From positions 2,480,001 to 2,544,000 of the forward strand of contig JAZGTN010000037.1 in NCBI GenBank assembly GCA_037783415.1: a stretch of DNA of 64,000 nt, written 5' to 3'. The notes beneath the pieces were generated by a model. It did not search any database, was not told where the DNA came from, and worked only from the letters and a program-made list of their open reading frames with translations. A program made the translations under genes and the position numbers. Below, in pieces: positions 46,645-57,067 of this stretch. The first letter of the stretch is position 1; every line of letters starts with the position of its first letter. Origin of the DNA: Leptasterias polaris (Eukaryota > Echinodermata > Asteroidea > Forcipulatida > Asteriidae).

Positions 46645-46990
46645 GCCAAAGACACCTCATTTTCATTGTATAAATTTAGCATCAGTAAACCTCAATGGGT
46701 ATGAGGGTTACATTCTTTGACTAAAATAAAACTGTGTTTTCTTGTATAAACTGCCATAAACCTCACTGAGGTGAGATTCACATTTTTCATTGTATAAAGC
46801 CATATTCCATGTAAGTACATGAGGTTGTAAATAAACCTCATGAGGGTTACTTTTGTTGTATTTAAAAAACATGTCATGTTAAAGTGCGAGAGGTTGTAAG
46901 TAAACCTCGTGGGAAAACTTTGATTGTTGTATAAAAAGTAGTTGTGAGGTTTATAGTAAACCTCACATGTTTTTCATTGTATAATTGTTT
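46645..46990 (+). repeat. Array of GAGGTT/AACCTC hairpins in the element's 3' region
   Basis: Five or six units of about 55-75 bp, each with a dyad and then a TTGTATAAA-like word. The best stems are CATGAGGTT/AACCTCATG (46818-46842, 7-nt loop) and GTGAGGTTT/AAACCTCAC (46944-46966, 5-nt loop). A weaker one is at 46890-46908 and CCTCACTGAGG at about 46757. Confidence 0.85.
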
Positions 46991-47107
46991 TGAGACGTTA
47001 CCTAGTATGGTAGATTTATTTAAAGGTTTTTATGTTTAAGTACCCCTGTTCCTTGTATTATTGTTAAGCTGATTGGACCGGGGCGGTCCAAGCTTAGCTG
47101 GGTCCTG

Positions 47108-48226
47108 TGTGACGGAACAGGGGGTAGACTTGGTGAAGTTTAGTGCACCAAAAGACGCAGTGCGCATTGTGCTTTGCGGGGGGTGCTAGCGGGTTCTTAT
47201 AAGCGAGCAGCGCTGGGTTTCCCGCTCTCTTTGGTCTTTGGTCTACTTATTGGGTCTAGTGTTTTTGATGTAGTCTGTTGCTCTAGTACTGTGTGTTCTA
47301 GTTCTGTGACCGTGAACTGTGCGTTGGCACTGTGCTGAGACCAAATTGCGTGTTCCCACTGCTACTGTGTGCGTTATCTTTAGCTGGTGGTTGAGCTGTG
47401 TGACCCGTTGTGTTTCTACGTTCAGCGAGAGAGATATAGCGAGGTGGGTTTTACTGTATAAGTAAACTTTATGTTAATGTAAGGCTCGGAGTTGTAGAGC
47501 GTGAATTGTGTAACCTTTATCGGGGGAAGGCTGAAGCATTGGAAGGTTGTGTGAGTTGTATGCCGTTGAATACACGTTGGTGTAGAACGGCTGAGGTACG
47601 ATTCAGTTGCGACCACTGTGCGGGCTACCCGGAGGGTTATTAGAGACGTAGCGCTGACGAGTTCTTTAGAGAGGGTTATTGTAATCCGCATGAAGTTTCA
47701 ATTGTGCAGACTTGCCAGTCTGTGAGGGTTATTAGCATAATACAGTGTGAGGTATACCTGTGTTTGGCAAGGCTGATTCTTAGCGCTGGGTCGACGGAGG
47801 TTGTACTGAGGTTTATGCTGCTTACTACACTTGTTTGTATTACTGAGGTTTATTACATTTAGGTGAGGTTTATTATCTTTACCTGGTTGTGTAATTACTA
47901 TTATTGTTGAGTGATTCATTGAACGTTTATGAGAAATAAAACCATTGTTACTGTTATTGGAGACCTGGTATCCTTGTGAGGTTTATTGAGGTTTCGGGTG
48001 ATTGCTCTGATTCTAGCTATTAGGAATATCATTCTCAATCGGTGGTAAACTTCCACCAAACGAACTGCCCCTAGGCATAGCCGCCGTTCGTTATTATCCC
48101 CCCTTTTGTCTGGGTAGCCGCTCACCCTTGCATAAGGTTAATAAATATTATTGGGGTAGGATAATCACCCTGGGTTGTGTCTGGTCTTCATCGACCTAGT
48201 CGCTGACTCGAGGGTGTCCCGCCACA
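47108..48226 (+). repeat. 3' LTR
   Basis: Apparently identical to the 5' LTR over 1119 bp. It is preceded by GGACCGGGGCGGTCC (a dyad) rather than a polypurine tract. Confidence 0.9.
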
Positions 48227-48813
48227 CTATATATACAACATGGTGGCGCCCTTGCAGCCATTTTTGTTGGGATTTAAACATGTCTGCCGTTTGTTTACAA
48301 TTGCAGGCGTGACAGAAATGAGTTGTTTGAGACTTCTTTCGTCAGTTATCGCCGGTTTTTTTTATTGTTCGTGAAAACATCACTCCTCTGGCTGCAAACA
48401 GTAATTATAATAAAATATAGATAGCAATAACATTGTCACTTGTTAACAGAATAATTCAACGTTTTCAAAGAGTGGCTTGCTTTTTTTTTAGGCATCCTAT
48501 TCCTACACACTTAACAGTCAGTATACAGTGTGTAAGACGGGACAAACTACGATCGACGGTACGACTATCGTGTATGACTATTTGATGAGACTGTGATGGT
48601 AAGTCACTTTCAAGAAAATCATGGGTCAACAGCGGCTGGTTGCTTCCTCAATTAGGAAGAAATAAACATGTTGTAAACATCATCATCATACATTACATGG
48701 CATGGTTGGTATTAACTAATAACTGAACAAGAAGAGTGGGGGAGGTGTAAACATTGCATTATTATGAATGTCAAGTTTCCGGAAAAGTCAAGTGATTCAA
48801 TTAGAGTTACACT
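48227..48813. other. Spacer between LTR element and MULE ORF
   Basis: No gene seen. It would hold the 3' end of the MULE element; I could not identify its terminal inverted repeat. Confidence 0.4.
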
Positions 48814-50955
48814 CTATCGGTTTTTCCATTTTGAGAACATTCTGCTGTAATTGTGCTCCTTGTGAATCTTTGGCCCATCATAGTTATACGATGAGTTAGT
48901 GTCCTGTGACTTTGGATTTAGTTGGCCAGGTTGATACAATTTTTTTTTAGCATAGTAAGTGTGATATCGTTCAGCTCGACACTGTGCTCGTCGCTTTTTG
49001 TAGATCTTTCCCATAACACGTTTTTTGTGATATTGTTGTTTTTTGTCCATTGCATCGAGGGCTTTTGCAGCGGGTGATCCAGCAGTAATGGGGCAATGAG
49101 TTGCCTCACACTTTTTGATAATAGAGTTTGCATGTTGGTTGTTCACCAGATGGATGGCGCTGTGATCTCTTGAAGCTCCGTTCCTTGAAAAGGTTAGTGT
49201 TCCTTTTGGATTTGTCATGGCGTAGGCATGATTCATGGATTCAGACTTCTGGGAACTTGTTCTGTACTTGGTTCTCTCTATCGCTTCGTCTCCTATGCGT
49301 TTTTCCAAAATTGTTTTTAAGATTTCCTCATCTTTAGATGTTAAAATAAATCTGCCGCGGACATAGCGAGAGAGGTATGGGTACTTGTATTTACCGTTGC
49401 AAACATGAGAATTTTGTTTGCATTTCTCATGGTCTCCCATGTAGCAGTTCGGAATTGCATCAATCGCCTTTGCAGCCAGTCTTTTCATGCTTGCTGTGTC
49501 ATTTCCGCATTTAATGGAAATATGGTGTGCCTCAGCCTGTGCTCTGTGACTCACGTCATCAGCAAATCGGTCCTGTACTCTGTTTCGGTCTCTTGCACTG
49601 TTCCCAGGGAACATGTCACTGCTAAAGTTTGCTCGGCTGACTGCCGCACAAAGCGAGCGGTTCAAGTGGGATGGGTCCAGCAGACTTTCCATTTCCTTTC
49701 CCGTTCTTCTTCTCATGATAGAATTCATTCCTTTTGCTAGACAGCCGTCAGCGTCTGTTGTTATTCTATCCACAAGAACTGGTTCCGTGCACTCCAAAAG
49801 TTTAGTCGCACATCGAACACCCCCTTCTCTCTCATCTCCCATATTGAAATGCGCTGGACGAGTAGCTGTGCACTTGTCGCCGTGCTTAGCGGATGTGCAT
49901 TGTTGACCGAATGATGATGGTGACATTTCACCACTTTTACAAAGCTTGTTTTCTTGATGGTACATTATAACAAACTTTGAAGTAGTTGCGTTCTCGCACA
50001 CGGTGTCTCTTGTCTGTGTTGCAGGAACAAATTTTTTTTTTTTCCTACAGTTGCGCAGGGGATTATTATACTGCCTGTCCATTTCAACTGCAATTGGACT
50101 TTCTCGTTCAAAGCCTTGGAGCTCACGGATGTCTTTCACTAGTTTCCTCTTGTCTGCCATGTCTCTGATATTTTCATTTTTGATAATTTCACCACATTTG
50201 TTCGAAATTTTTTGCAGCCCACTAGTGCATGGTACAGCTGTGTCCATTGATGTCAAGAGCCTCCTCGCACCTGCGGTTGCAATGCCAGTGTTCTGCAGGC
50301 CAACTTGGAAAGACATGTTTGGGGTTGCAGTGCGTCGTCCCCGCTTCCTACCCTCGTTAGCTATCTCACTGTAAAGTTTTGTCTTTTGTGTTTTAAAACC
50401 ACACTTTTTGCAGGACATTACCTCTGAGACGGCTAAACCTCTACGCTCTTCTGCCTCAGCCAATAGTTTAGGTTGACCATCACACTTAGGATGTGTTTGT
50501 TGATGATCAAGTACAGCTTGTGCACCCAGCTCTAGAGCTGAGTTGATGTCTACAAAACGATAACCTCCTCCTTGGTGATCAGTTCCTCTCTTGGGCAGTG
50601 GCTGGCCACATTTGTTGGCTATTGGGATCACTCCCTTGAGCTGGATCTTGTCAACTGGAGCCATTTCTACAACTTTTGGGCGAAGGAGCATCACATTTCT
50701 GCGGTTGTCTTGTTCCATCTGTGCTGCAATGTGGCAGAAATCTCCTCGCTCCGTATTTGGGGCGGCTAAACTCAACTGCTGATGGGTTGGCCTGACATAC
50801 CGTGGTGTAGGTATACTTTGAGTTTCACTGCCTTTGTCTTGTAGTGAATTAAATTTATTTTTCGGCTTGAACCAAGTTTTTTGCATCTTGAAAATGCCGC
50901 GTCTAGCTCTACCCATTTTTATGGCAATGGATTTGTTACAAACATTGAATGGCAT
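48814..50955 (-). CDS. Mutator-like (MULE) transposase, intact ORF
   Basis: A 713-residue uninterrupted ORF. The first ~180 residues are basic and low in hydrophobics. A CKKCGF zinc-type motif (about 182) follows, then MSFQVGLQNTGIATAGARRL and the helical lead-in IRDMADKRKLVKDIRELQGF. Candidate catalytic acids are AVEMDRQYNN (Asp ~293), RITTDADGCLAKG (Asp ~401/403) and possibly the Glu in QKSESMNHAY. Other marks are a CGN..CxxN.H.C cluster and the late TNPKGTLTFSRNGASRDHSA block. I recognise this as the Mutator-type transposase domain common in marine invertebrate genomes (PF20700-like, recalled, not searched). The long intact single exon suggests recent or ongoing activity. Terminal repeats were not found. 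Confidence 0.75.
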   Translation of the reverse strand: MPFNVCNKSIAIKMGRARRGIFKMQKTWFKPKNKFNSLQDKGSETQSIPTPRYVRPTHQQLSLAAPNTERGDFCHIAAQMEQDNRRNVMLLRPKVVEMAPVDKIQLKGVIPIANKCGQPLPKRGTDHQGGGYRFVDINSALELGAQAVLDHQQTHPKCDGQPKLLAEAEERRGLAVSEVMSCKKCGFKTQKTKLYSEIANEGRKRGRRTATPNMSFQVGLQNTGIATAGARRLLTSMDTAVPCTSGLQKISNKCGEIIKNENIRDMADKRKLVKDIRELQGFERESPIAVEMDRQYNNPLRNCRKKKKFVPATQTRDTVCENATTSKFVIMYHQENKLCKSGEMSPSSFGQQCTSAKHGDKCTATRPAHFNMGDEREGGVRCATKLLECTEPVLVDRITTDADGCLAKGMNSIMRRRTGKEMESLLDPSHLNRSLCAAVSRANFSSDMFPGNSARDRNRVQDRFADDVSHRAQAEAHHISIKCGNDTASMKRLAAKAIDAIPNCYMGDHEKCKQNSHVCNGKYKYPYLSRYVRGRFILTSKDEEILKTILEKRIGDEAIERTKYRTSSQKSESMNHAYAMTNPKGTLTFSRNGASRDHSAIHLVNNQHANSIIKKCEATHCPITAGSPAAKALDAMDKKQQYHKKRVMGKIYKKRRAQCRAERYHTYYAKKKLYQPGQLNPKSQDTNSSYNYDGPKIHKEHNYSRMFSKWKNR

Positions 50956-51862
50956 CCATCATAAGTGATCTCACATTAATTGTGGTCTAAAGCAAAAATA
51001 CTTTTAGAGTTCTCCCGATGCACAAGCTAGCGTATCAGGGCCGACACTACGCTGAACGCACAAATTTCGGCCGATATGCCAAAATATATATATATATTAT
51101 TATTTTTTTTTTCAATTTCGGATAAATTTCACAAAAATTCATCAAGATAAAACCATTGCCAATGCTCCATATTGGACAGTAGGACCTGTGAAAAGGCCCC
51201 CATCCCAGGGGAATTGTCTAAGATAATAGCCATCTGTTTCTGGATAGAGTTATAACTTGTCCCCATCAACCAGAAACAATCATAATGGTTTGGCCTTTTT
51301 CAACATGCCCCGCCCACGCCCCGCCCACCCTTTCCCCCTTTTACCCCGTTCCAGAGGTAGAATACAATTTGAAAGGGCAGTTAAATGTACAAAAAGTGAC
51401 CTATGTGTTTTCTAGATTTTATAAAGCTCCCCATTTTAGACTAATATGAATGCATGGTTAGAATAATTTAAGGGAAAGCAAAATGTGACCCCCCCCCCCC
51501 CCGGCCAGCCCCCTTCCATGTTTACAGCTTGTTCATGCCAATTAACCCCTTCTTAATGATTAATTAAATAACTTGTAAGGTTTTTATGATCCTGTGATAA
51601 AAAAGAGACATGTTAATAACTTTTTGAGTGAGGACTTGGATATAACTTCTGACTTGTCCTTAGAATGTACACAGTGTGTCGTGCAGGTTTTTCTTCTCGC
51701 ATAGTGCTTAGAGTACATGTAAATGCTCCAACATGTTTGACCTTGTTGTAGACGAACGCAATAACATTTCACATTTTTTTTCCCAGATATCAAGTCAGTG
51801 ACTTATTCTCAACAATTTAAGCATAATTTTTTAACCATAAAGAATAATTAAGTGCCCTTATA
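50956..51862. other. Upstream flank of the MULE ORF
   Basis: Contains an (AT)n run near 51084, a C-rich run near 51490 and no recognisable gene. It probably includes the transposase promoter. Confidence 0.4.
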
Positions 51863-52334
51863 GGGTGCACCACACTAAATAAGCCAGAATTAATGCGCCA
51901 AGCTACTTATCATAATTTGTAAACCCACAACTTATTTTTAATTATAACGTTTTGGGGGTCATGCAATTAATAGATTGTGTAAATATAAAAATCTATCACA
52001 ACCTGGGGGTTCTGTGCTTCAACTTTTGAGGAGACTTGATAAATTTAGGCGTTAAAGTTGGCCCTATTTGACCGGAGAAGTGCTTCACGAAAACTGGCAG
52101 CAAGTCGGTTTTGGAAAAAAAAAAAAAATCGTGTTTTTTTCTTCTGGGGTAGTTAGCAAAAATTCCAAACGGCTGACCTGCCAAAAATTGAAAAGAATTC
52201 TGAAGTTTAGTTGTCCGGAAATATGTCTGATTGGTTTTCAAGAGGCTGAGAGACTTACACGATTTTTTGAGTATTTTTGAATAATTATCATTTATCATTG
52301 GTTCCTATGGGAGATTATTTAGAGGGGTGCGCCC
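51863..52334. mobile_element. MITE-like element, copy 2 (GGGTGCACC ends)
   Basis: Nearly identical to 41861-42339; the main difference is absence of the extra GGAAGTG-type 8 bp near 52075. Terminal inverted repeats as in copy 1. The ORFs on both strands are by-products. Confidence 0.7.
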
Positions 52335-54305
52335 CCATGCACCCGAGCTATAATGTGTGCAGTCTCTGGATGTGTGTGCCAAGCATGTAACGCAGTGCTT
52401 GCGTGGTGTGAGATGTGTACACTACGGCCTCCGCATGCGGATAGTAATACGAGTGCGGATGACCTGCGCACAGTAGCAGTACGGGCGTCGTGCGATGTGG
52501 TACAAACATTACGCACAGTGCTTGTGTATAGGCTAGTGGTGGGAAAGTTGTGTATTATTTCTGCGAGTTACATTAAAACAAGTTGAACCAGACGTGTTGT
52601 ACTGCATTTCTGTGAGTCCTTGCTCTATGATTAACAAGTCAACAATAATGTTCTTGCTTTAAAGATATCACCTGCTGGTCTCTTAGAGTGATGTCAGTGA
52701 GGTAGAAACCTAAGTTTAAACGAGTCAAACCCAAGTAACAAGCCCATATGGGAAATATCTTTGCCATAATTATGGGCCAAGCCAACCCATATAAATCCCA
52801 GGTGCAGGATCAGCAGGGGCCCATATGGGTTACCCCATAATTATGGGGCCCATTATGTCTGCGGTGCCCTGTAGAAGGTTTAAGCAGTAACAAGCAAAGT
52901 TCTGTGTTATTGGGGAAAAAAATGGCAAGTTCAGTTTTTTTTTTCATACGTCAATAGTGGATAAAGGGCACTAATTTTAGTTTTGGGAAGGCAGAGATTG
53001 GTTTGAGAGCTTTTAAGCCAATATATTATAATTACAATTTTTTTTTTATTGTAACAGCTTAATTAGTATTGCAACCATGAAGGATGATCGCAGCTTTCTG
53101 TATCTGTATCTTTAATGTACAAACACCCATATGGGTTGTCGCCGTACATGGTCGGGGATGGGTGTGCGGCAGTTAACTGTATCTGTATCTTTAATGTAAA
53201 TAGAAAATAACAAGGGTGATTTTAGGGTTACTAAAATGCAGGTTCCCCCCCCCCGGGGCCCCCCACAAATAATCGGGGCTACATAAAGGTGTTGAGAATA
53301 GCATATGAAGCACCCCAAACATCATTACTGTTCATTTCTATTTGCTGTACAATGTTTCATTCATGAACATGCACGAAACATAAACCAACTTTGTTCTAAA
53401 ACTCCAGCACTACCGAATTGAACTAATTTGCACAGGTTCTTTGCATTTATGTTGTGTTTATTGAAAACGATGATGTACAAGTATTTTCCATTAAAAAGGT
53501 GTAAGCTTTACATGCTATTCAACAAATGCACAATGGAAATAAAGATATATATGCCGTTTACAAAGCAGTTGCCCATTCTAATATGGGGCATATCCTAATT
53601 CTTTATTTGGCAAGCAAAATTGAGTGAAAGAATCATTGCCAGAGCATTCTGACAAGCTGTGAGTAACTTCTGTGTAGTTAATAAAAGTGTTGCCTTATTT
53701 TGATTAAAGGGTGTGTACAACATTGGTACGATTGAAAAAAAAAATGTACACAGATTTGCACATAACTTACACGGTATAAAGATGGTCATGGTGGAAAACT
53801 TCCCTTGAAATAGTTTTGCTTGAAATGCTTGAGTTTTTAGGAAATGAGTAAAACAGTTAGTCTTCATCACGCATGATAAAATCCAGTGTTTAAAAACAGT
53901 GAAAATATGTAACGGGGGTTTTCACTGCTTTCTCATGACTCCGAAGACAGACTTTCACGGGTTTGTTATTTCACATCAAGTGTGGATACTGGGCTTTGAC
54001 AAATACCAATGTACATGTGCTTTAACATCGAGTATGTCAAATATTATTTATATATATTTTTTAAATTACCCCAAGCGTTATTATTAAGTAATAAGCCACA
54101 AGGAAAACTGACAGGGTAAGTTTTAGGTTGAACAAAGAAAAGTTGAATAGAGTGAGGTTTGAACCTGGAACCTCTGGATTAACTTTTTTCTAAACCTCAT
54201 TCAAATAACAACAACCCCCCCGCCCCCCCCCCCCCACCAAAACAAAATAATAAAAAGTATAAAAAACATACAAATAAATATCCTCCACTCTCCTGGCATT
54301 AAAAC
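52335..54305. other. Spacer before the rabenosyn-like exon
   Basis: Includes CCCATATGGG dyads (52743-52860), a repeated CTGTATCTGTATCTTTAATGT (53098 and 53180) and two C-rich runs. No exon recognised. Confidence 0.5.
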
Positions 54306-54772
54306 CTAGCCTGGCGTCCATACTCCATTTCTAGTTCTCTCAAATTGTCCTGTAGCATTTTCACCTCGTCTGTCCGCTGCATTTCCTTGGCTTGCTTGAT
54401 GTAATTCCTGATAATGTTCATCTGTTGTATCATCGGATTGTCGGACGATGCCATCAGCTCTGCTTCGCTCACGACTGACGGTTTCCACCCCCCTTCGAGT
54501 GTTTTGGCACCGGCTCCTGAGCGTTTGGTTGGCGAGGTCTCCTGATTGCTTTTATTCAAGTTTAAAGGCCATCTGGGTATCCGGGGTGTGTCCCTTTCTC
54601 ATCCTATCCAGGGTCCTTTGTTCCTGTGTTTCATGCTGGATTCGTTCTTGCCGTTGGGCTTCTAGCTCTGCTGCTTTTTCTTCCTGGATTCGACGAGCGA
54701 TCGCAGTCCTACGTTCCCCCTCGAGCTTGTAGTCTTCGCTTGTTGGAAGGACAACCAAAGTTTGCATGTTGG
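54306..54772 (-). pseudogene. Rabenosyn-5-like exon (RBSN), frameshifted and isolated
   Basis: After a TTTTCATACAAG acceptor, the minus strand reads LVVLPTSEDYKLEGERR and a Glu/Arg/Gln-rich coiled-coil stretch. After a one-base frame change near 54555 it reads NKSNQETSPTKRSG.. and IIRNYIKQAKEMQRTDEVK with LQDNLRELEMEYG. The latter closely matches the Rab4-binding helical region in the middle of rabenosyn-5 (IRQAKAAGRTDEV, LQENLRQL), an endosomal Rab4/Rab5 effector. It ends at a CTAG|GTTTT donor. No FYVE exons lie upstream (higher coordinates) and no NPF-rich exons downstream in the window, so this looks like a stranded fragment or part of a gene with very long introns. Confidence 0.6.
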
Positions 54773-55440
54773 CTTGTATGAAAAGGGTACAGTGAGTCCT
54801 GATTTTCTGGTACAGTCTTTGATGAGAAGGACTTGATGTGGACGCACTAAGAGCCAATATTTTTTTACTGTATAGACGGGTAATAGTAATTAAAACATCA
54901 ACAATTACTGCAATAAACCATAACGGGTTGGTATTTGCCAGTGAAGAGACTTTTAAAAATACAAGTGACAGACAATAAAAGAAACATTTCTTCCAAAAGA
55001 AAAAATGAAAGGAACAACAACAACAACAAACAAACAAACAAACAAGGCTATGTACAAGCGAAATATTGCTCACAGAAAAAGAAAAAAGGACGAATATGAA
55101 GTACAGAGGTTGAACTTGAACTGTTTGCCCTTGGGATGGGTAGTTGCGATAATCATAACTTTCTATCAACCCGACGTTCGCAACCGGGCTGCGACCGTCA
55201 ATAGGCTGTTCAAAATGGTGACGATTGTCGCAACTACCAACAGGCACAGTTGGCGATTCTCTGGATCCTGAGGAATACTGGAACACACTGTTTCTAGCCA
55301 AATATTGCTGGAGGCCTATTTTTTATTGGCAATGTTTTATGTAATTAAATGGGGGCTCCATGAGTAGGAACACTGGTGTATAAGGTCTATACATGAAACT
55401 CTGCAATAATCTTGCAAGCGCTACAGCAAGGTGTCCGGGG

Positions 55441-55605
55441 CAGTGTTGTAGTCGAGACCTGGTAGTCGAGACCTGGAAGTCCGAGACCGAGACCAAGACC
55501 GAAACCTTGACATCCGAGGGGGAGGGGGAGACGAGACCCGAGACACAAAAAAAGGTCTCGAGACGGTCTCGAGACCGAGACCAGGTCTCGAGACCTACAA
55601 CACTG
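55441..55605. mobile_element. hAT-type MITE with GTCTCGAGACC core (second copy)
   Basis: CAGTGTTGTAG...CTACAACACTG, flanked by the exact 8-bp repeat GTCCGGGG (55433-55440, 55606-55613). It is the reverse orientation of 22036-22160 with about 40 extra bases in the core. Confidence 0.85.
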
Positions 55606-56108
55606 GTCCGGGGCCATCCTATGAGCCCGGGGAAAACAAATTGACTGAACATGCTCTTTGATGCACTCTGAGGTGATTCCTGAAGACCACTTCCTCCTGA
55701 CTCCTTTGAGCAAATGTTTTAAAGATTGCATTTGAACTCTGAAATGCATGAACTTGAAAAAAAGTGTGGGAAAAAACATTGCAGACGAATTTTAAACCTT
55801 AGCGGTGACTTCTTAATTGTAAGAAAATAGAATTAACTGTTGCAAACTGCTTACCAACCAAAAGGACTTGTGGTATAAAGCAAAAAAATAGAGTCTTAGC
55901 CTTCGAGAAAGACTCTGCTAGGGTCGAAACTTCAGGCCACTTAATAATTCTTGCACTTTTCAATTAGTGCGGGTTTCACTGAAAGTGTTGTGCTCTAAGC
56001 CTTTTTTCCATGTTGGAGAACACTGCCAACGTTAACGGGCACAAACCAACTTCTTGTAGTCTGCGCAAATGTTTAATACCTCCTTTGCCCTTTTTCCCCT
56101 TCATGTAG

Positions 56109-56302
56109 ATGGGAGTACATCACCTCCAGTGTCTCCATCACTAAGGTCTGGAGTCCCTGGTCTTGCCGTCAGACAAAGTTCGGATCCTGAGGAGCCACCC
56201 CCAACATCTCCCATCAGGTTGAGCTCGAGACCATGCCTGACAGAGAAAACGGCAAGCTTGAACAGTTTAAACAGCTCCTGAGCGGCCCAAATACCGAGCT
56301 TG
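56109..56302 (+). CDS. TBC1D22-like exon a (linker, frameshift)
   Basis: After CTTCATGTAG the frame reads GSTSPPVSPSLRSG.. and RPCLTEKT, then must change frame to read KLEQFKQLLSGPNTEL, which matches the family text before the TBC domain (EKTRLEKFRQLLSSQNTDL in human TBC1D22B). Two surplus bases near 56251 explain the switch. Donor CTTG|GTGATT, phase 1. Upstream N-terminal exons are not visible. TBC1D22 proteins are Rab GTPase-activating proteins linked to Golgi/PI4KB-ACBD3 functions. Confidence 0.7.
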
Positions 56303-56654
56303 GTGATTTTTGGTTTGTTTTCATCCCCCGTAGGTCTATTACACAATGTTACTATTGCTGGAAAGCCAGATAGTCTGGTTCTTTGTGATGGGTTTGGTTC
56401 TTTGATCACAGGGACAGTAGTCAAAGTCCATTGACCAGTTTGAGCAATGATGGACACCTGATGGTGCCATTTGGTTTGGGTGATTCTGTCTGTATACACC
56501 CAAACTAAACAGTGCAGTCCTTTACACTAGAGCATTTGCGTTTATTTTCCTAAATGGCTAAATGAACTTGTGACCTCCGTTCAACCGTTAACCATTTCTA
56601 CCAGTTCAATTTGGAACTATTAGCCCATCCGTAAAAGGAGCAGACGTCAACACA

Positions 56655-56860
56655 TGTTCAGGTGTTGGTTGGCGTAGTGGTATCTTTCCTTGCCTTCCAC
56701 CTCTAGAACCTCGGTTCAAATCCCCCGGGGCACATAGGCCTATGTGGATTTGGTTTTCAGGCCCTACCTGATTGCGTGGGTTTTCCTTTGAATATCTCTC
56801 TGAAGTTTCCTTCCGACATCTACAACTGAAACTTGTCTTCTCTTTATTGGGTTCTTTGTT
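56655..56860 (+). mobile_element. tRNA-derived SINE
   Basis: Box A-like TGGCGTAGTGG and box B-like GGTTCAAATCC about 45 bases apart, then a body with GTGGATTTGGTTTTC and TGCGTGGGTTTTCC resembling the conserved central domain of invertebrate SINEs. It lies in the first visible TBC1D22 intron. Confidence 0.65.
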
Positions 56861-57067
56861 AGTATAGTGACTAAGTTTCGCTTTCTGAGAATTCATGGCT
56901 TCATATCCAGAATCAATTAATGACATCGAGCAGCGGGTATCGCAAACAATTTGATGGGTGTAATAATTGCATAGGGGATAAAGAATATGATTATTGTTTG
57001 ACCTTTAAACCGATATGCATTAAGAAAAGTCTCCTACTCAGTGCTTTCCTGCACTGCAGAAAAGACT

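Larger units (their letters stand above)
42343..48226 (+). mobile_element. Young non-autonomous LTR retroelement
   Basis: Two 1119-bp LTRs (42343-43461, 47108-48226), at a constant 4765-nt offset at both ends, appear identical wherever compared, including three shared ORFs. The element begins TGTGACGG and ends CCGCCACA and is flanked by CTAT (42339-42342, 48227-48230). It has a primer-binding site and one gag-protease-zinc finger ORF, but no reverse transcriptase, RNase H or integrase, so it must move in trans if it moves. No clean polypurine tract precedes the 3' LTR. Ty3/gypsy affinity is inferred from the gag-CCHC-DSGS order and the RT N-terminal remnant. Confidence 0.9.

Noticed and set aside
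48227..51862. Terminal inverted repeats of the MULE
   Set aside because: Several candidate pairs (TATATATA-rich words, GGCATA words) were compared by eye and none paired over more than a few bases.
54780..55301. N-terminal extension of the rabenosyn-like ORF
   Set aside because: The extra residues upstream of 54772 are hydrophobic, low-complexity intron translation; a good acceptor (TTTTCATACAAG) marks the exon start.
55855..55935. Motif CCTTCGAGAAAGACTCTGCTAGGGTCGAAAC as a regulatory element
   Set aside because: It looks like a common dispersed repeat end, but I could not assign a family or find a second copy in the window.
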